DNA of 64,000 bases from Blastocatellia bacterium UBA7656 (GTDB taxonomy: Bacteria; Acidobacteriota; Blastocatellia; UBA7656), in assembly GCA_002483445.1 (NCBI GenBank), contig DLHY01000148.1:1-64000 (forward strand), in the 5' to 3' direction. Position numbers and translations under genes: made by a program. The notes beneath the pieces were generated by a model, which was not told the DNA's origin, searched no databases, and saw only the letters and a program-made list of their open reading frames with translations. Each line of letters begins with the position of its first letter. Within the stretch, counting starts at the first letter, position 1. Positions 34,694-43,632 of this stretch are shown in pieces.

Positions 34694-34722
34694 ATAGTAG
34701 CACAGTCGCTTTGCCCCTACAA
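34694..34722 (-). promoter_or_regulatory. candidate promoter upstream of ftsZ
   Basis: On the minus strand, TTGTAG (34717-34722) and TACTAT (34694-34699) are separated by 17 bases. It lies in the 381-base gap between ftsA and ftsZ (34416-34796), which holds no gene. The leader of about 270 bases contains several weak hairpins, e.g. CAAAC-AGAA-GTTTG, suggesting extra ftsZ expression and possible post-transcriptional control. Confidence 0.45.
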
Positions 34723-34796
34723 CTACTTTTTCCCCTCATCGGTGATTTTTCCTTAGAATTTTTTGCCAATCGAGTGACGCAAGCTAACACGACGCG

Positions 34797-36038
34797 CTAC
34801 CTTCTGGCAAACATTCTCTCCCACCATTTCGACTGCCTCGGAGTCGAGTCCTTGAACGAGTGAATCCGCTTCGAATTCATCTGTTTATGGAACCCGTAGA
34901 GCAACGTCCCCACTACCGTCGCATAGATGGGACTGTCGATATCGCCCATCAATCCGCCGACGAAATCAGGCATACCGTGACGCGCCGGAAGGTCCAAAAC
35001 CTGCTCGGCCATCTCGACTATGCCGTCCATCATCGAGCCGCCCCCGATCAGCACCACTCGCGAAAGTATCTGCCTCTCGAATCCGGCCCGCTGAATCTCT
35101 TCGAGCGCGTGCGAGAATATCTCTTCGGCGCGCGGCTGAAGTATCTCGCATAGAATCTGACGGGAGAGCATTCGCGGCTGGCGACCACCCACAGACGGCA
35201 CCTCGACCATGTGCAGCCGCTCTTTGTCTCCCATCAGCACGGCCATCGCGCACCCTTCGACTCTCTTTATGCGCTCGGCTTCCGGCACAGGCGTGCGCAG
35301 CCCCACCGCGATATCGTTGGTGAAGTGATTGCCGCCCATCGGAAATACCGCCGTGTGGCGGACGGCATCGCGATGAACGATAGTCAGATTCGTCATGTCA
35401 GCGCCGATATCGATTATCGCTGCGCCGTACTCTCTTTCGTCAGGCGTCAGAGTCGATTCGGTCCCCGCCAGATGAGTCACCACCGTATCGGACGCCATGA
35501 TGCCTGCGCGATTGAGCGCGCTGATGACGTTCTGACGCGCAGTGATGGGAGACGTGACGATGTGAACCGCCGCTTCGAGTCGCATACCGAGAAAGCCGAC
35601 GGGGTTGCCTATTCCGTCCTGTCCATCGACGGTGAACTCCTGCGGCAAAACATCTATTATTTCGCGGTCGGTAGGCACGCTGACGGCTCGCGCCTGCTCG
35701 ATCACTCGTTGAACGTCTTCGTCTAAAATCTCGCGGGTGCGACGGCTGATGGCTATCACGCCGCGAGAGTTCATCCCCTTAACCTGCACGCCGCCGAGGT
35801 TGACGAAGGCCGCGTCAAGAGTCAGCCCAGACATCATCTCGGCTTCTTCACTCGCCTCCTTGATCGCATCCACCGCGGCTTCGATATTTACGACGACGCC
35901 CTTGCGCACGCCGCGCGAAGATGCGCGACCTATTCCGACGACTTCGAGTTGATCCGCGTCGGTTATCTCTCCGATAATCGCCCGCACCTCTGTGGTGCCT
36001 ATGTCGATTGCTGAAATCTTTCGGTGTCCTTTAGACAT
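34797..36038 (-). CDS. ftsA: cell division protein FtsA
   Basis: FtsA is the actin-like ATPase that tethers FtsZ to the membrane and recruits later division proteins. The phosphate-1 motif AIDIGTTEVRAIIGE is at residues 9-23, the SHS2 (1C) domain follows, and the C-terminal amphipathic membrane-targeting helix is KWWERMFARR. At 413 aa the length is normal. The ATG at 36038 has GGAGG seven bases upstream. A TTG three bases earlier is the alternative. It lies between ftsQ and ftsZ, as in most bacteria, and is separated from ftsQ by a tandem-word repeat. Confidence 0.96.
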   Translation of the reverse strand: MSKGHRKISAIDIGTTEVRAIIGEITDADQLEVVGIGRASSRGVRKGVVVNIEAAVDAIKEASEEAEMMSGLTLDAAFVNLGGVQVKGMNSRGVIAISRRTREILDEDVQRVIEQARAVSVPTDREIIDVLPQEFTVDGQDGIGNPVGFLGMRLEAAVHIVTSPITARQNVISALNRAGIMASDTVVTHLAGTESTLTPDEREYGAAIIDIGADMTNLTIVHRDAVRHTAVFPMGGNHFTNDIAVGLRTPVPEAERIKRVEGCAMAVLMGDKERLHMVEVPSVGGRQPRMLSRQILCEILQPRAEEIFSHALEEIQRAGFERQILSRVVLIGGGSMMDGIVEMAEQVLDLPARHGMPDFVGGLMGDIDSPIYATVVGTLLYGFHKQMNSKRIHSFKDSTPRQSKWWERMFARR

Positions 36039-36059
36039 CAATTAGCCTCCGGCTGAATG

Positions 36060-36174
36060 TTGGGGGATGGGGGATAGGGGATGGGTGATGGGGAAGAACA
36101 ACTCTTCACCTTTTCACCTCATCACCTCATCACCTCTTCCCTGTTCCCTGTCCCCTGTTCCCTGTTACCTTCTT
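36060..36174. repeat. tandem-word repeat reaching into the 3' end of ftsQ
   Basis: G-rich words (GGGGGAT, GGGTGATG) at 36060-36097 face T/C-rich words: CACCTCAT repeated at about 36110-36135 and CCTGTTC/CCTGTCC at about 36138-36168. The two halves are roughly complementary. The last part encodes the final FtsQ residues VTGNRGQGTGKR. Confidence 0.75.
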
Positions 36175-37179
36175 CGGTTCCTGCCGAACAGTTTTTCTGA
36201 CAGGGGGCTGCGGATTCGGTTTCTGACTGCTCACCTTCGGCGGGCCGTCGGATTCCTGTTTCTCCCTGCCGGGGGTGGAGAAACTCAAAACTATGCGATC
36301 ACCGCGCGATACATCTATAAAGGATATGTTGTCCGCGTTCTCGATCAGTCGCTCAGGGTCTTGCACGCGAAAACGTCCGAGCGTCTCGATGTCTCTGAGC
36401 CTGATGGCCGATAGCACCTGATGCGCCATATCGAACCGCTGGCGAAATTCCTTGCCGCCTAAAACGACTGTGACTGGCGGAGAAGTGAGCCTCACATTCA
36501 CATTTTTGGGAAAGGTCAGATCGATTTCATCGATCATCTTCCATGCCTGACCAAGCTCAGTGTGAAGCTGTTTGTAAATGGATATGCGCTCGCGGTCGTC
36601 GGCCACCGCCGCAGCGGTGCGAGCGCCTTCCGAAAGCCCCTTTGCGATTGGCGGAACTTCTTCGCCTGCATCGAAACTGGTTATCTCGCCAAGCTCGACG
36701 CCTTCTTCATCGAGCCACATTATGGTTTGCGATTCGCGACGCGCCAGTATCGCCGGTTGTCGCTCGGTGACGCTGACATAAACCGCGTCGGGAAGCACGC
36801 GCGCAACCATCGCCGAACGCACGCGCGTGATCGCTTCGACTCTCTGTTTGATGGTCGCAAGATCGACATAGAGCAATCTGGTCTGACCCACAGCGCGCCG
36901 GACTGTGTTCTCGATGTCACTGGCGAGAGCCGCGCTTGCGCCGATGACTTCCACTTTGCGCACTTCGAAAAGCCGCGAGCCTGCCAGCGCGTTGTATCCG
37001 ATTATCAACAACGCTGCTACGACGAGAACCGCCGCAGGCTTGGCGAAAAATCTTGCCGAGCGCAGCAAGTCGCTCAGGTCGGCTCGACGGCGCGGCTGCG
37101 GGCGAGAGCCGCCTCGACGCGGCTTTCGCCTTGAGACGACCTGATTGATTACCCTCGGCTCACTCCTTTTCGTTGCCAT
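36130..37179 (-). CDS. ftsQ: cell division protein FtsQ
   Basis: FtsQ is a bitopic divisome protein linking early and late division proteins. It has a basic, Arg/Pro-rich cytoplasmic tail (residues 1-50), one TM helix (VLVVAALLIIGYNALAG) and a POTRA domain starting LFEVRKVEVIGASA, then the FtsQ beta domain. The C-terminal ~60 residues are low-complexity, and the last dozen are encoded by a short-word tandem repeat. I use the ATG at 37179, preceded by AAAGGGGGAAACGG. The longer frame from 37269 translates the hairpin repeat between ftsQ and murC. murB and ddl, which often lie beside ftsQ, are not present. Confidence 0.9.
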   Translation of the reverse strand: MATKRSEPRVINQVVSRRKPRRGGSRPQPRRRADLSDLLRSARFFAKPAAVLVVAALLIIGYNALAGSRLFEVRKVEVIGASAALASDIENTVRRAVGQTRLLYVDLATIKQRVEAITRVRSAMVARVLPDAVYVSVTERQPAILARRESQTIMWLDEEGVELGEITSFDAGEEVPPIAKGLSEGARTAAAVADDRERISIYKQLHTELGQAWKMIDEIDLTFPKNVNVRLTSPPVTVVLGGKEFRQRFDMAHQVLSAIRLRDIETLGRFRVQDPERLIENADNISFIDVSRGDRIVLSFSTPGREKQESDGPPKVSSQKPNPQPPVRKTVRQEPKKVTGNRGQGTGKR

Positions 37180-37199
37180 CCGTTTCCCCCTTTGAGGAT

Positions 37200-37285
37200 G
37201 AATGGGAGAGTGGGGGAGTGGAAGAATGGGAGATGGATATCCGTCTCTCCCACTCTCCCATTCACCCATTCACCCATTCAGAAGA
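37200..37285. repeat. hairpin of 8-base words between ftsQ and murC
   Basis: GAATGGGAGAGTGGG (37200-37214) pairs perfectly with CCCACTCTCCCATTC (37249-37263). The words CCCATTCA repeat three times at 37257-37280. The right end overlaps the last codons of murC. Close relatives lie at 43527-43632 and 48590-48676. Confidence 0.85.
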
Positions 37286-38655
37286 TTCAGCAACTCATCT
37301 CCTGCCTGATTGACGTTGCCTGCGCCGAGCGTCAAAACGAGATCGCCCGCCTGAGCGATCTCTTTTATTCGCGCCGCGCCGTTTTGAACTGCGCCGATAT
37401 ATTCGACATGGCGATGTCCGTGTCGCTCGATCATCTCGACGAGCGCGCGGCTCGTGATTCCTTCTATCGGGTCTTCGCTCGCCGCATAGATATCGCAAAG
37501 GAGCAGGACGTCCGCGCCGTAAAACGAGCGCGCGAATTCGTCCATAAGGTCGCGCGTGCGCGTGTAGCGATGCGGTTGAAACAAAGTAATCACTCTTCTG
37601 CCCGCCGTTCGCGCCGCTTCGAGCGTGGCTCGGATTTCCGTCGGATGATGTCCGTAATCATCGACTACCATCACTCCGCCCACTTCGCCTTTGATTTGAA
37701 ACCTTCGCTCGGCTCCGTGAAATTCCATCATCGCCGCCGCTATCTGCTCGAAATCCAGATTGAGATCAAGCCCCACAGCCACAGCCGCAAGCGAGTTGTA
37801 AACGTTGTGAAGTCCTGGCACTCGGATTTGCATCCTTCCCATATCTTTTCCGAAAGCGCGCACGGTGAACTCCGAGCCGAAGCTTTCGAATTGCTGTATC
37901 TGCCTCGCCGAGACATCAGCCTGCGCCGCAAGCCCGTAGCTTATGGTGCGTCGCGCAATATCGGGAATGATCGCCTGCACGTTTTTGTCGTCGAGGCAAA
38001 TCACTATTGTTCCGTAAAAAGGCACGCGGTTGGCGAAGGTCGCGAAGCATTTTTTGATCTGCTCTATCCCGCCTGAAAAGAAATCCAGATGATCCGCATC
38101 GATGTTCGTCAGCACCGCGATAGCCGGCGTGAGCAGCAGCAACGATCCGTCCGATTCGTCAGCTTCAACGACTATGTATTGCCCGCGACCCAATCGGGCG
38201 TTCGACCCTAAAGAGGCAACACGACCTCCGACCACTACTGCGGGATCGAGATGAGTCGCCGTCATCAGGTGCGCGATCATGGAAGTCGTCGTCGTCTTGC
38301 CGTGAGTGCCTGCTATCGCGATTCCGTGTCGATAGAGCCTCATCAACTCGGCCAACATTTCTGCCCGCGGGATGACGGGAATCTTTCGCTGCCGCGCGGC
38401 CACGACTTCCGGGTTGTCAGCGCGTATGGCCGAAGACGTAACCACAACGTCCGCCCCTGCGATGTTGTCGGCGTTGTGACCTTCATAGACGGTCGCGCCA
38501 ATCGATTCCAGTCGGTCAGTTATCTGCGACCGGCGAGCATCGCTTCCGGTCACGCGAAAATTTTCGCCCAGCGAGAGCAACACCTCGGCTATGCCGCTCA
38601 TACCGATGCCGCCGATGCCGACGAAATGAATGTGTCTTACTCCTCGAAAAAGCAT
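37270..38655 (-). CDS. murC: UDP-N-acetylmuramate--L-alanine ligase
   Basis: MurC adds L-Ala to UDP-MurNAc in the cytoplasm, the first amino-acid addition of peptidoglycan synthesis. The 461 aa show the N-terminal FVGIGGIGMSGIAEVL nucleotide motif, the central ATP loop GTHGKTTTTSMI, the DADHLDFF motif and the C-terminal HPTEIRATLEAAR and FQPHRYTRT segments typical of MurC. The start ATG lacks a Shine-Dalgarno sequence, because a TTTTCAG tandem repeat occupies its upstream region, so it may depend on translation of murG. Its 3' end overlaps the murC-ftsQ hairpin. Confidence 0.97.
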   Translation of the reverse strand: MLFRGVRHIHFVGIGGIGMSGIAEVLLSLGENFRVTGSDARRSQITDRLESIGATVYEGHNADNIAGADVVVTSSAIRADNPEVVAARQRKIPVIPRAEMLAELMRLYRHGIAIAGTHGKTTTTSMIAHLMTATHLDPAVVVGGRVASLGSNARLGRGQYIVVEADESDGSLLLLTPAIAVLTNIDADHLDFFSGGIEQIKKCFATFANRVPFYGTIVICLDDKNVQAIIPDIARRTISYGLAAQADVSARQIQQFESFGSEFTVRAFGKDMGRMQIRVPGLHNVYNSLAAVAVGLDLNLDFEQIAAAMMEFHGAERRFQIKGEVGGVMVVDDYGHHPTEIRATLEAARTAGRRVITLFQPHRYTRTRDLMDEFARSFYGADVLLLCDIYAASEDPIEGITSRALVEMIERHGHRHVEYIGAVQNGAARIKEIAQAGDLVLTLGAGNVNQAGDELLNLLNG

Positions 38656-38740
38656 GGTCAGTTTTCAGTTTTCAGTTTTCAGTTTTCAGCAGCCAGACCA
38701 TCAACTTCTGACTTCTGACTTCTGACTTCTGACTTCTACA
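38656..38740. repeat. two tandem 7-base arrays between murC and murG
   Basis: TTTTCAG is repeated four times at 38659-38689 and ACTTCTG about five times at 38704-38737. The second array overlaps the stop and the last codons of murG, encoding EVRSQKSEVRS. The TTTTCAG array occupies the translation start region of murC. Confidence 0.85.
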
Positions 38741-39801
38741 AGACTCATCGCCAGATCAACCGCGCGCTTTGCGCTGTCAGGGCGCCCGAGTCTTCGGCTC
38801 GCCTCTTCCATTCGATCTATCTCGTTCGCGTTATCGATCAATCGCTTCAACTCCTGAGCCAATCTTTCGGGCGTTAGTTCCTGTTGCAGGATCATAAGGC
38901 CCGCGCCCGCGCGCTCGAACGCTTCGGCGTTTTTGCGCTGATGATCATCGGCAGCGAAAGGGAAGGGGACGAGTATCGCCGCCTTCCCTGCCGCCGCTAC
39001 TTCCGCCGCAGTCGTCGCGCCCGAACGACAAATCAAAACATCAGCCTGCTCGAACTGCGCGGCCATGTCGTGAATGAATGGTCGCACGTCTGCGCGTTCG
39101 AATCCGGCTTCGTTGTAACAACTTCGCACCATTTCAAAATCCGCTTCGCCCGTCTGATGAACGAGGGCGAGTCTGTCGGTGTGAGAAGCCAGCAGAGGAA
39201 GCGCGCTCACCACCGCGTTGTTGATCGCCCGCGCGCCCTGACTCCCGCCAAATATCAAAACATTCAATCTGTCGCCTCGCTCCTTCTTTTTCATCTCGGC
39301 GAAGTCGCCCCTGATCGGATTGCCGGTGACTTCCGCGCGTCGGCGAAAATATCTGCGAGCCTCTTCAAACGAGAGAGCCGCCGCGTCACAGAATCGCGCA
39401 AGCACCCGGTTGGTAAATCCCGGCATCGCGTTAGGCTCGACTATCATCGTCGGCGCTCCTTTGAGCGCAGCCACGAGAAGTATCGGCCCTGATGCGTAGC
39501 CGCCAACGCCTATCACTACATCGGGCTTGAATCTTTTCAGAAGTTTCAACGCCGCGATGAAACTCATCGGCAGTTGAAAAAGCGATTTGATTCTTTGAAA
39601 GATCGAGACGCTTTTCAAAGCGCCGACGTTCATCAATTCAAGCGCGAATCCTTCGCGCGGAACTATCTTCGATTCCAGCCCGCGCGGAGTGCCGACGAAA
39701 AGTATCTCCGTCTGCTGATCGCGCCGCTTCAATTCATGCGCGATGGCCACTCCCGGAAAAATGTGACCGCCGGTTCCTCCCGCAGCTATTATCACTTTCA
39801 A
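38701..39801 (-). CDS. murG: UDP-GlcNAc transferase MurG (lipid II synthesis)
   Basis: MurG transfers GlcNAc to lipid I on the inner face of the cytoplasmic membrane to make lipid II. It has the N-terminal glycine loop GGTGGHIFPG (residues 8-17), a second G-loop around GVGGYAS, and the donor-binding RSGATTAAEVAAAGKAAILV segment typical of GT-B MurG. At 366 aa the length is normal. The last eleven residues come from the ACTTCTG tandem repeat and are unlikely to matter for function. The start follows the ftsW stop by three bases, so the two are translated together. Confidence 0.96.
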   Translation of the reverse strand: MKVIIAAGGTGGHIFPGVAIAHELKRRDQQTEILFVGTPRGLESKIVPREGFALELMNVGALKSVSIFQRIKSLFQLPMSFIAALKLLKRFKPDVVIGVGGYASGPILLVAALKGAPTMIVEPNAMPGFTNRVLARFCDAAALSFEEARRYFRRRAEVTGNPIRGDFAEMKKKERGDRLNVLIFGGSQGARAINNAVVSALPLLASHTDRLALVHQTGEADFEMVRSCYNEAGFERADVRPFIHDMAAQFEQADVLICRSGATTAAEVAAAGKAAILVPFPFAADDHQRKNAEAFERAGAGLMILQQELTPERLAQELKRLIDNANEIDRMEEASRRLGRPDSAKRAVDLAMSLVEVRSQKSEVRS

Positions 39802-39804
39802 TTT

Positions 39805-41004
39805 TCAAACCTCAGACTTCAGCCTGCGAAGCAGGGCTATGATCCCCGCTCTCGGTTCGCTCGCTCTGCCGTGCTTCGAGATGTTGAGCAGTATGCCTGT
39901 AGCCATCAGGCTGATGGCTACAGACGAGCCTCCGGCGCTGATGAACGGCAGCGGTATGCCTTTATTGGGAACGAGCGAAAGCGTCACGCTCATGTTGAAA
40001 CACGCCTGAGCCACCAGCATCACCGTAATCCCTGCTGCCAAGAGTTGCCCGAACAGATCAGGCGCAGAGCGAGCCGCGCGAAATCCTCGCCAAGCAAGCG
40101 CGCCGAACAACGCTACGACAGCAAAGGCTCCAAACAATCCCATCTCTTCGCCTATGATCGCGAATATGAAATCGGTGTGCGCCGAGGGCAGAAAGAGCAT
40201 CTTCTGCCGACCCTGAGCGAATCCCAGCCCGCCGGTTCCCCCGCTGCCTATTGCTATCATTGATTGCACCACCTGATAACTCGAATCGCTCGTATCATCC
40301 CACGGATTGAGAAAAGCCAGCACGCGACGCCATCTCCAATCGACGAGAAAAATCATCGCCGCAAGAACGGGCGCAGCCGCCAGCGCGAGGTAGGCGAGAT
40401 GTCGCAATCGCGCGCCCGCATAAAACGCCGCTGCGGCAAATATCACAGAAATGACCAGCGCGGTTCCCAAGTCGGATTCCGCCGCCACCAGCCCCGTTAT
40501 CGCTCCGGCGACTATCGCCGCAGGCAGCAACGTGCGTTTGAAACTCTCCAGGTCGCTTGCGCGCTTCTCGAAGAAGTAGGCGAGGAAGATCGCCAGCGCC
40601 AGCTTTGCAATCTCCGACGGTTGAAGCGAAAAGAATCCGCCGAATCGAATCCAGCGATTCGCGCCGTTGATCTTGGGGAAGAAGAAAACCACTGCGAGAA
40701 GCCCCAGCGTCACCATCAGCGCGGTGGTGACGAAAGCTGGATTCTTCAGCCGCCGATAATCTATAGACATCGCCACGATCATCGCCACAAACCCGAAAGC
40801 CGCCCACATTGCCTGACGGGTGAGGAAGAAGAATTCATCGTCGTGAGTTCTCTGCGCGAACACCGCCGAAGAACTGTAGATCATCACCAGCCCGAACAGC
40901 ACGAGCGAGATGACTATGACGATGATCGCCTTATCGACTGAAAGCTCGCGCTCTCTAGTCCGCGCCTCGTCACGCCTCCACCCGGTTTTTTCAGTTCTGA
41001 TCAT
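39805..41004 (-). CDS. ftsW: septal peptidoglycan polymerase FtsW (SEDS family)
   Basis: FtsW is an integral membrane glycosyltransferase that polymerises lipid II at the septum together with FtsI. The 399 aa contain about ten TM helices. Conserved segments include NGANRWIRFGGFFSLQPSEIAKL, quoted in short as NRWIRFG and QPSEIAKLALA, with FIFAIIGEE and GIPLPFISAGGSS near the end. The SEDS catalytic Asp lies in the large periplasmic loop region with WDDTSDSSYQ. The N-terminal cytoplasmic tail is charged. The start overlaps the murD stop by 14 bases. Its partner ftsI is in the same cluster. Confidence 0.96.
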   Translation of the reverse strand: MIRTEKTGWRRDEARTRERELSVDKAIIVIVISLVLFGLVMIYSSSAVFAQRTHDDEFFFLTRQAMWAAFGFVAMIVAMSIDYRRLKNPAFVTTALMVTLGLLAVVFFFPKINGANRWIRFGGFFSLQPSEIAKLALAIFLAYFFEKRASDLESFKRTLLPAAIVAGAITGLVAAESDLGTALVISVIFAAAAFYAGARLRHLAYLALAAAPVLAAMIFLVDWRWRRVLAFLNPWDDTSDSSYQVVQSMIAIGSGGTGGLGFAQGRQKMLFLPSAHTDFIFAIIGEEMGLFGAFAVVALFGALAWRGFRAARSAPDLFGQLLAAGITVMLVAQACFNMSVTLSLVPNKGIPLPFISAGGSSVAISLMATGILLNISKHGRASEPRAGIIALLRRLKSEV

Positions 41005-42364
41005 CGATCAACCTTAGGACTTCTTCCTTGAACACGCGGCCCCGGTGTTCGTAGTTGTCGAACATATCGAAGCTGGCGCACGCGGGCGCCAGCAAAACCG
41101 TGTCGCCGCCTGTCGCCGCTTCTTTGGATTTCATCACCGCGTCTCGCATCGAAGAGGCGCGCAGAAGCGGGCCAGCGAGTTGCGACGCTATCTTGTCGCT
41201 TGCTGCGCCAATCAGAATTATTTGTTTGACTCGCTCACGAATGAGCGAATCGAGAGCCGTGAAATCGCCCCCCTTGTCTTTGCCTCCCAGAATCAAAATG
41301 ATGTTTCCCTCGAACGCTTCCAGCGCCTTGACGGTCGAATCGACGTTCGTGGCTTTCGAGTCGTTGTAAAACTTCACGCCATCGATTTCCGCCACGAACT
41401 CGATGCGATGCTCGACGCCCTTGAATCGGCGGATCGCTTCGCCTATCGCCGGCAGGGAAGCCTCGTGGCCCAGAGCGCAGAAAACGGCTCCCAGAGCCGC
41501 ACACACGTTTTCGACGTTGTGCATTCCGGGAAGCTGAATGTCTTCGAATGCGATCACTTCCGCCTCGCCTCCCATAATCGTCGTGAAGATTTTGCGGTCT
41601 CGCGCAAACACTGAAGCCGTCTGATCGCCTACTCCTCTCACGCTGAAGAAAACTTTTTTTGAGGGAATGCCGAGCGCGACCATACGAGCGATGCCTTGAT
41701 CTTCGCCGTTCAGCACTGCCCAGTCTTCCGCAGTCTGATTCATCACCAGCCTGTGCTTTGCGCGGACGTAATTTTCAAAAGAGCCGTGCCGGTCGAGATG
41801 ATCCGGCGTTATGTTCGTAATCACCGCGACGCGAGGCCGAAGGGTTTCGATGGTTTCAAGCTGAAAACTCGAAAGCTCGGCCACGAGCCACGACTGCTCC
41901 GTCGATTGATCGACGAGACTCGTCATCGCCGTGCCGATGTTGCCGCCAACCAGAGTTTCTGCCCCTGCTGCTTTCATCAGTTCACCGATCAGTGTCGTCG
42001 TCGTGGTCTTGCCGTTCGATCCTGTGATGGCTATCAACTGCCCTTTCAAAAAACGGAATGCAAGCTCAGTCTCGCTGATTATCTTCACGCCCGCGCGTCG
42101 AGCAGCCTCAAGCGGAGAGATATCGGAAGGCACGCCGGGACTGAGAACGATCAAATCGGCATCAGTGAACAATTCCTGTGGATGCCCGCCGAGTGAAAGC
42201 GTGACTCCGATGTGTGAAAGCTCGCGCGCTTCATCTGAAATCTCCGATTCAGGCTTCGCATCATTTGCCGTCACCTCCGCGCCGCGCTGCGCAAGAAGTC
42301 GCGCCGCAGCCACGCCGCTTAGGGCCAGTCCGACAACCAGAACTTTTTTGCCTTCAAGCTCCAT
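40991..42364 (-). CDS. murD: UDP-MurNAc-L-alanine--D-glutamate ligase
   Basis: MurD adds D-Glu to UDP-MurNAc-L-Ala in the cytoplasm. The 457 aa contain the N-terminal KVLVVGLALSGVAAARLL segment, the ATP loop ITGSNGKTTTTTLIGEL, NITPDHLDRHGS, and the C-terminal YNDSKATNVDSTVKALEAF, which is diagnostic for MurD within the Mur ligases. The length is normal. It is followed by ftsW with a 14-base overlap and preceded by mraY across 46 bases. Confidence 0.97.
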   Translation of the reverse strand: MELEGKKVLVVGLALSGVAAARLLAQRGAEVTANDAKPESEISDEARELSHIGVTLSLGGHPQELFTDADLIVLSPGVPSDISPLEAARRAGVKIISETELAFRFLKGQLIAITGSNGKTTTTTLIGELMKAAGAETLVGGNIGTAMTSLVDQSTEQSWLVAELSSFQLETIETLRPRVAVITNITPDHLDRHGSFENYVRAKHRLVMNQTAEDWAVLNGEDQGIARMVALGIPSKKVFFSVRGVGDQTASVFARDRKIFTTIMGGEAEVIAFEDIQLPGMHNVENVCAALGAVFCALGHEASLPAIGEAIRRFKGVEHRIEFVAEIDGVKFYNDSKATNVDSTVKALEAFEGNIILILGGKDKGGDFTALDSLIRERVKQIILIGAASDKIASQLAGPLLRASSMRDAVMKSKEAATGGDTVLLAPACASFDMFDNYEHRGRVFKEEVLRLIDDQN

Positions 42365-42410
42365 AGAAACATTCAGGTCAATATCCTCAACTGACCACCG
42401 ACCACTGCTT

Positions 42411-43523
42411 TCATCTCAGCTTCAAAGTCGTGAGGCTGAGGAGCGCGAACAATATCGCTATTATCAAAAAACGAAAAACTATCTTAGGCTCCATGCGCTT
42501 CGACGTTTCGGGGGGAAACATCAATTCGAAATGATGATGCAGCGGAGCCATCTTGAATATGCGTTTGCGAAACAGCTTGAACGAAGCTACCTGCAATATG
42601 ACCGACAACGCTTCGATGACGAACACACCGCCGATGACTACGAGCAGGAATTCCTGTTTTATCATCACCGCGATCACTCCTATCGCCCCGCCTATGCCGA
42701 GCGATCCGACATCGCCCATGAAAACTTCAGCGGGAGGAGCATTGAACCATAAAAAGCCGAGGCTCGCGCCCGTCAGCGCCGCGCAGAAAATCGTAAGCTC
42801 CGAAACCGGCGCGTTATGTTCAAGGCCGAGATAATCGGCGAAAATCCTGTGTCCGGTCACGTAAGTAAACCCGGTGAGCGCGCCTGCCGTCACCACTGTC
42901 ACTGATATTGCCAGCCCGTCAAGCCCGTCAGTGAGATTTACCGCATTTGAAAATCCCACCAGCACTATCGGCGCGAAAGCCAGCAGATAAATCGGCCACC
43001 ATATCTCAGGATGAAACCACTCCCTCTTAATGAAAGGAACGCTCAACCTTGTGCTGTAATCGGTCAGAAAATGGAGCGCAAGCCCGACGGCGAACGCGGT
43101 CAGAAATTGAAACAACAATTTCTGCTTTCCAGTCAACCCCAGATTATGACGACGTTTGACTTTCAGATAATCGTCGGCGAAACCTATGCTGCCGTAAGCG
43201 AGCGTGGTTATGACTGCGATCCACACATAAACTACCGAAAGATTCGACCAGAGCAGAGTCGAGACGGCTACCGACGTGATGATCAGAACGCCGCCCATCG
43301 TCGGCGTTCCGCGTTTCGATTCATGTGTGCGCGGGCCTTCTTCGCGAATCTGCTGGCCTATCTGAAATTTTTTCAGAAACGCGATCATCCTCGGCCCAAG
43401 TATCAGGCTCATAATCAGAGCCGTCATCGCCGCGCAGGCAGCGCGGAACGTGACATCATCGAACACGCGCAGAAACGACAGGCTGCTGTGAACGTCCTGG
43501 AATAGTTTCAGGTAGTAGAACAT
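42411..43523 (-). CDS. mraY: phospho-MurNAc-pentapeptide transferase (lipid I synthesis)
   Basis: MraY is an integral membrane enzyme that moves phospho-MurNAc-pentapeptide to undecaprenyl phosphate. The 370 aa hold about ten TM helices. Signature segments are the HESKRGTPTMGGVLII-like stretch (THESKRGTPTMGGV), GFADDYLKV with the catalytic Asp pair, NAVNLTDGLDGLA and PLHHHFELM near the C-terminus. All conserved acids and histidines appear intact. A short-word hairpin repeat separates it from murF upstream. Confidence 0.97.
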   Translation of the reverse strand: MFYYLKLFQDVHSSLSFLRVFDDVTFRAACAAMTALIMSLILGPRMIAFLKKFQIGQQIREEGPRTHESKRGTPTMGGVLIITSVAVSTLLWSNLSVVYVWIAVITTLAYGSIGFADDYLKVKRRHNLGLTGKQKLLFQFLTAFAVGLALHFLTDYSTRLSVPFIKREWFHPEIWWPIYLLAFAPIVLVGFSNAVNLTDGLDGLAISVTVVTAGALTGFTYVTGHRIFADYLGLEHNAPVSELTIFCAALTGASLGFLWFNAPPAEVFMGDVGSLGIGGAIGVIAVMIKQEFLLVVIGGVFVIEALSVILQVASFKLFRKRIFKMAPLHHHFELMFPPETSKRMEPKIVFRFLIIAILFALLSLTTLKLR

Positions 43524-43526
43524 CCT

Positions 43527-43632
43527 GTTTTATAGAAAGGGGGAATGGGAGAGTGGGAGAGTGGGAGATGCAGAGCCATCGCTCCCGTTCCCCCTTTCCC
43601 CATTCTCCTACTCTTCTTTTCTCCCATTCATC
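43527..43632. repeat. hairpin of 8-base words between mraY and murF
   Basis: GGAATGGGAGAGTGGGAGAG words on the left face TTCCCCATTCTCC and CTCCCATTCATCCCC words on the right. It is related in sequence to the elements at 37200-37285 and 48590-48676. Its right edge touches the murF stop codon. Confidence 0.8.
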
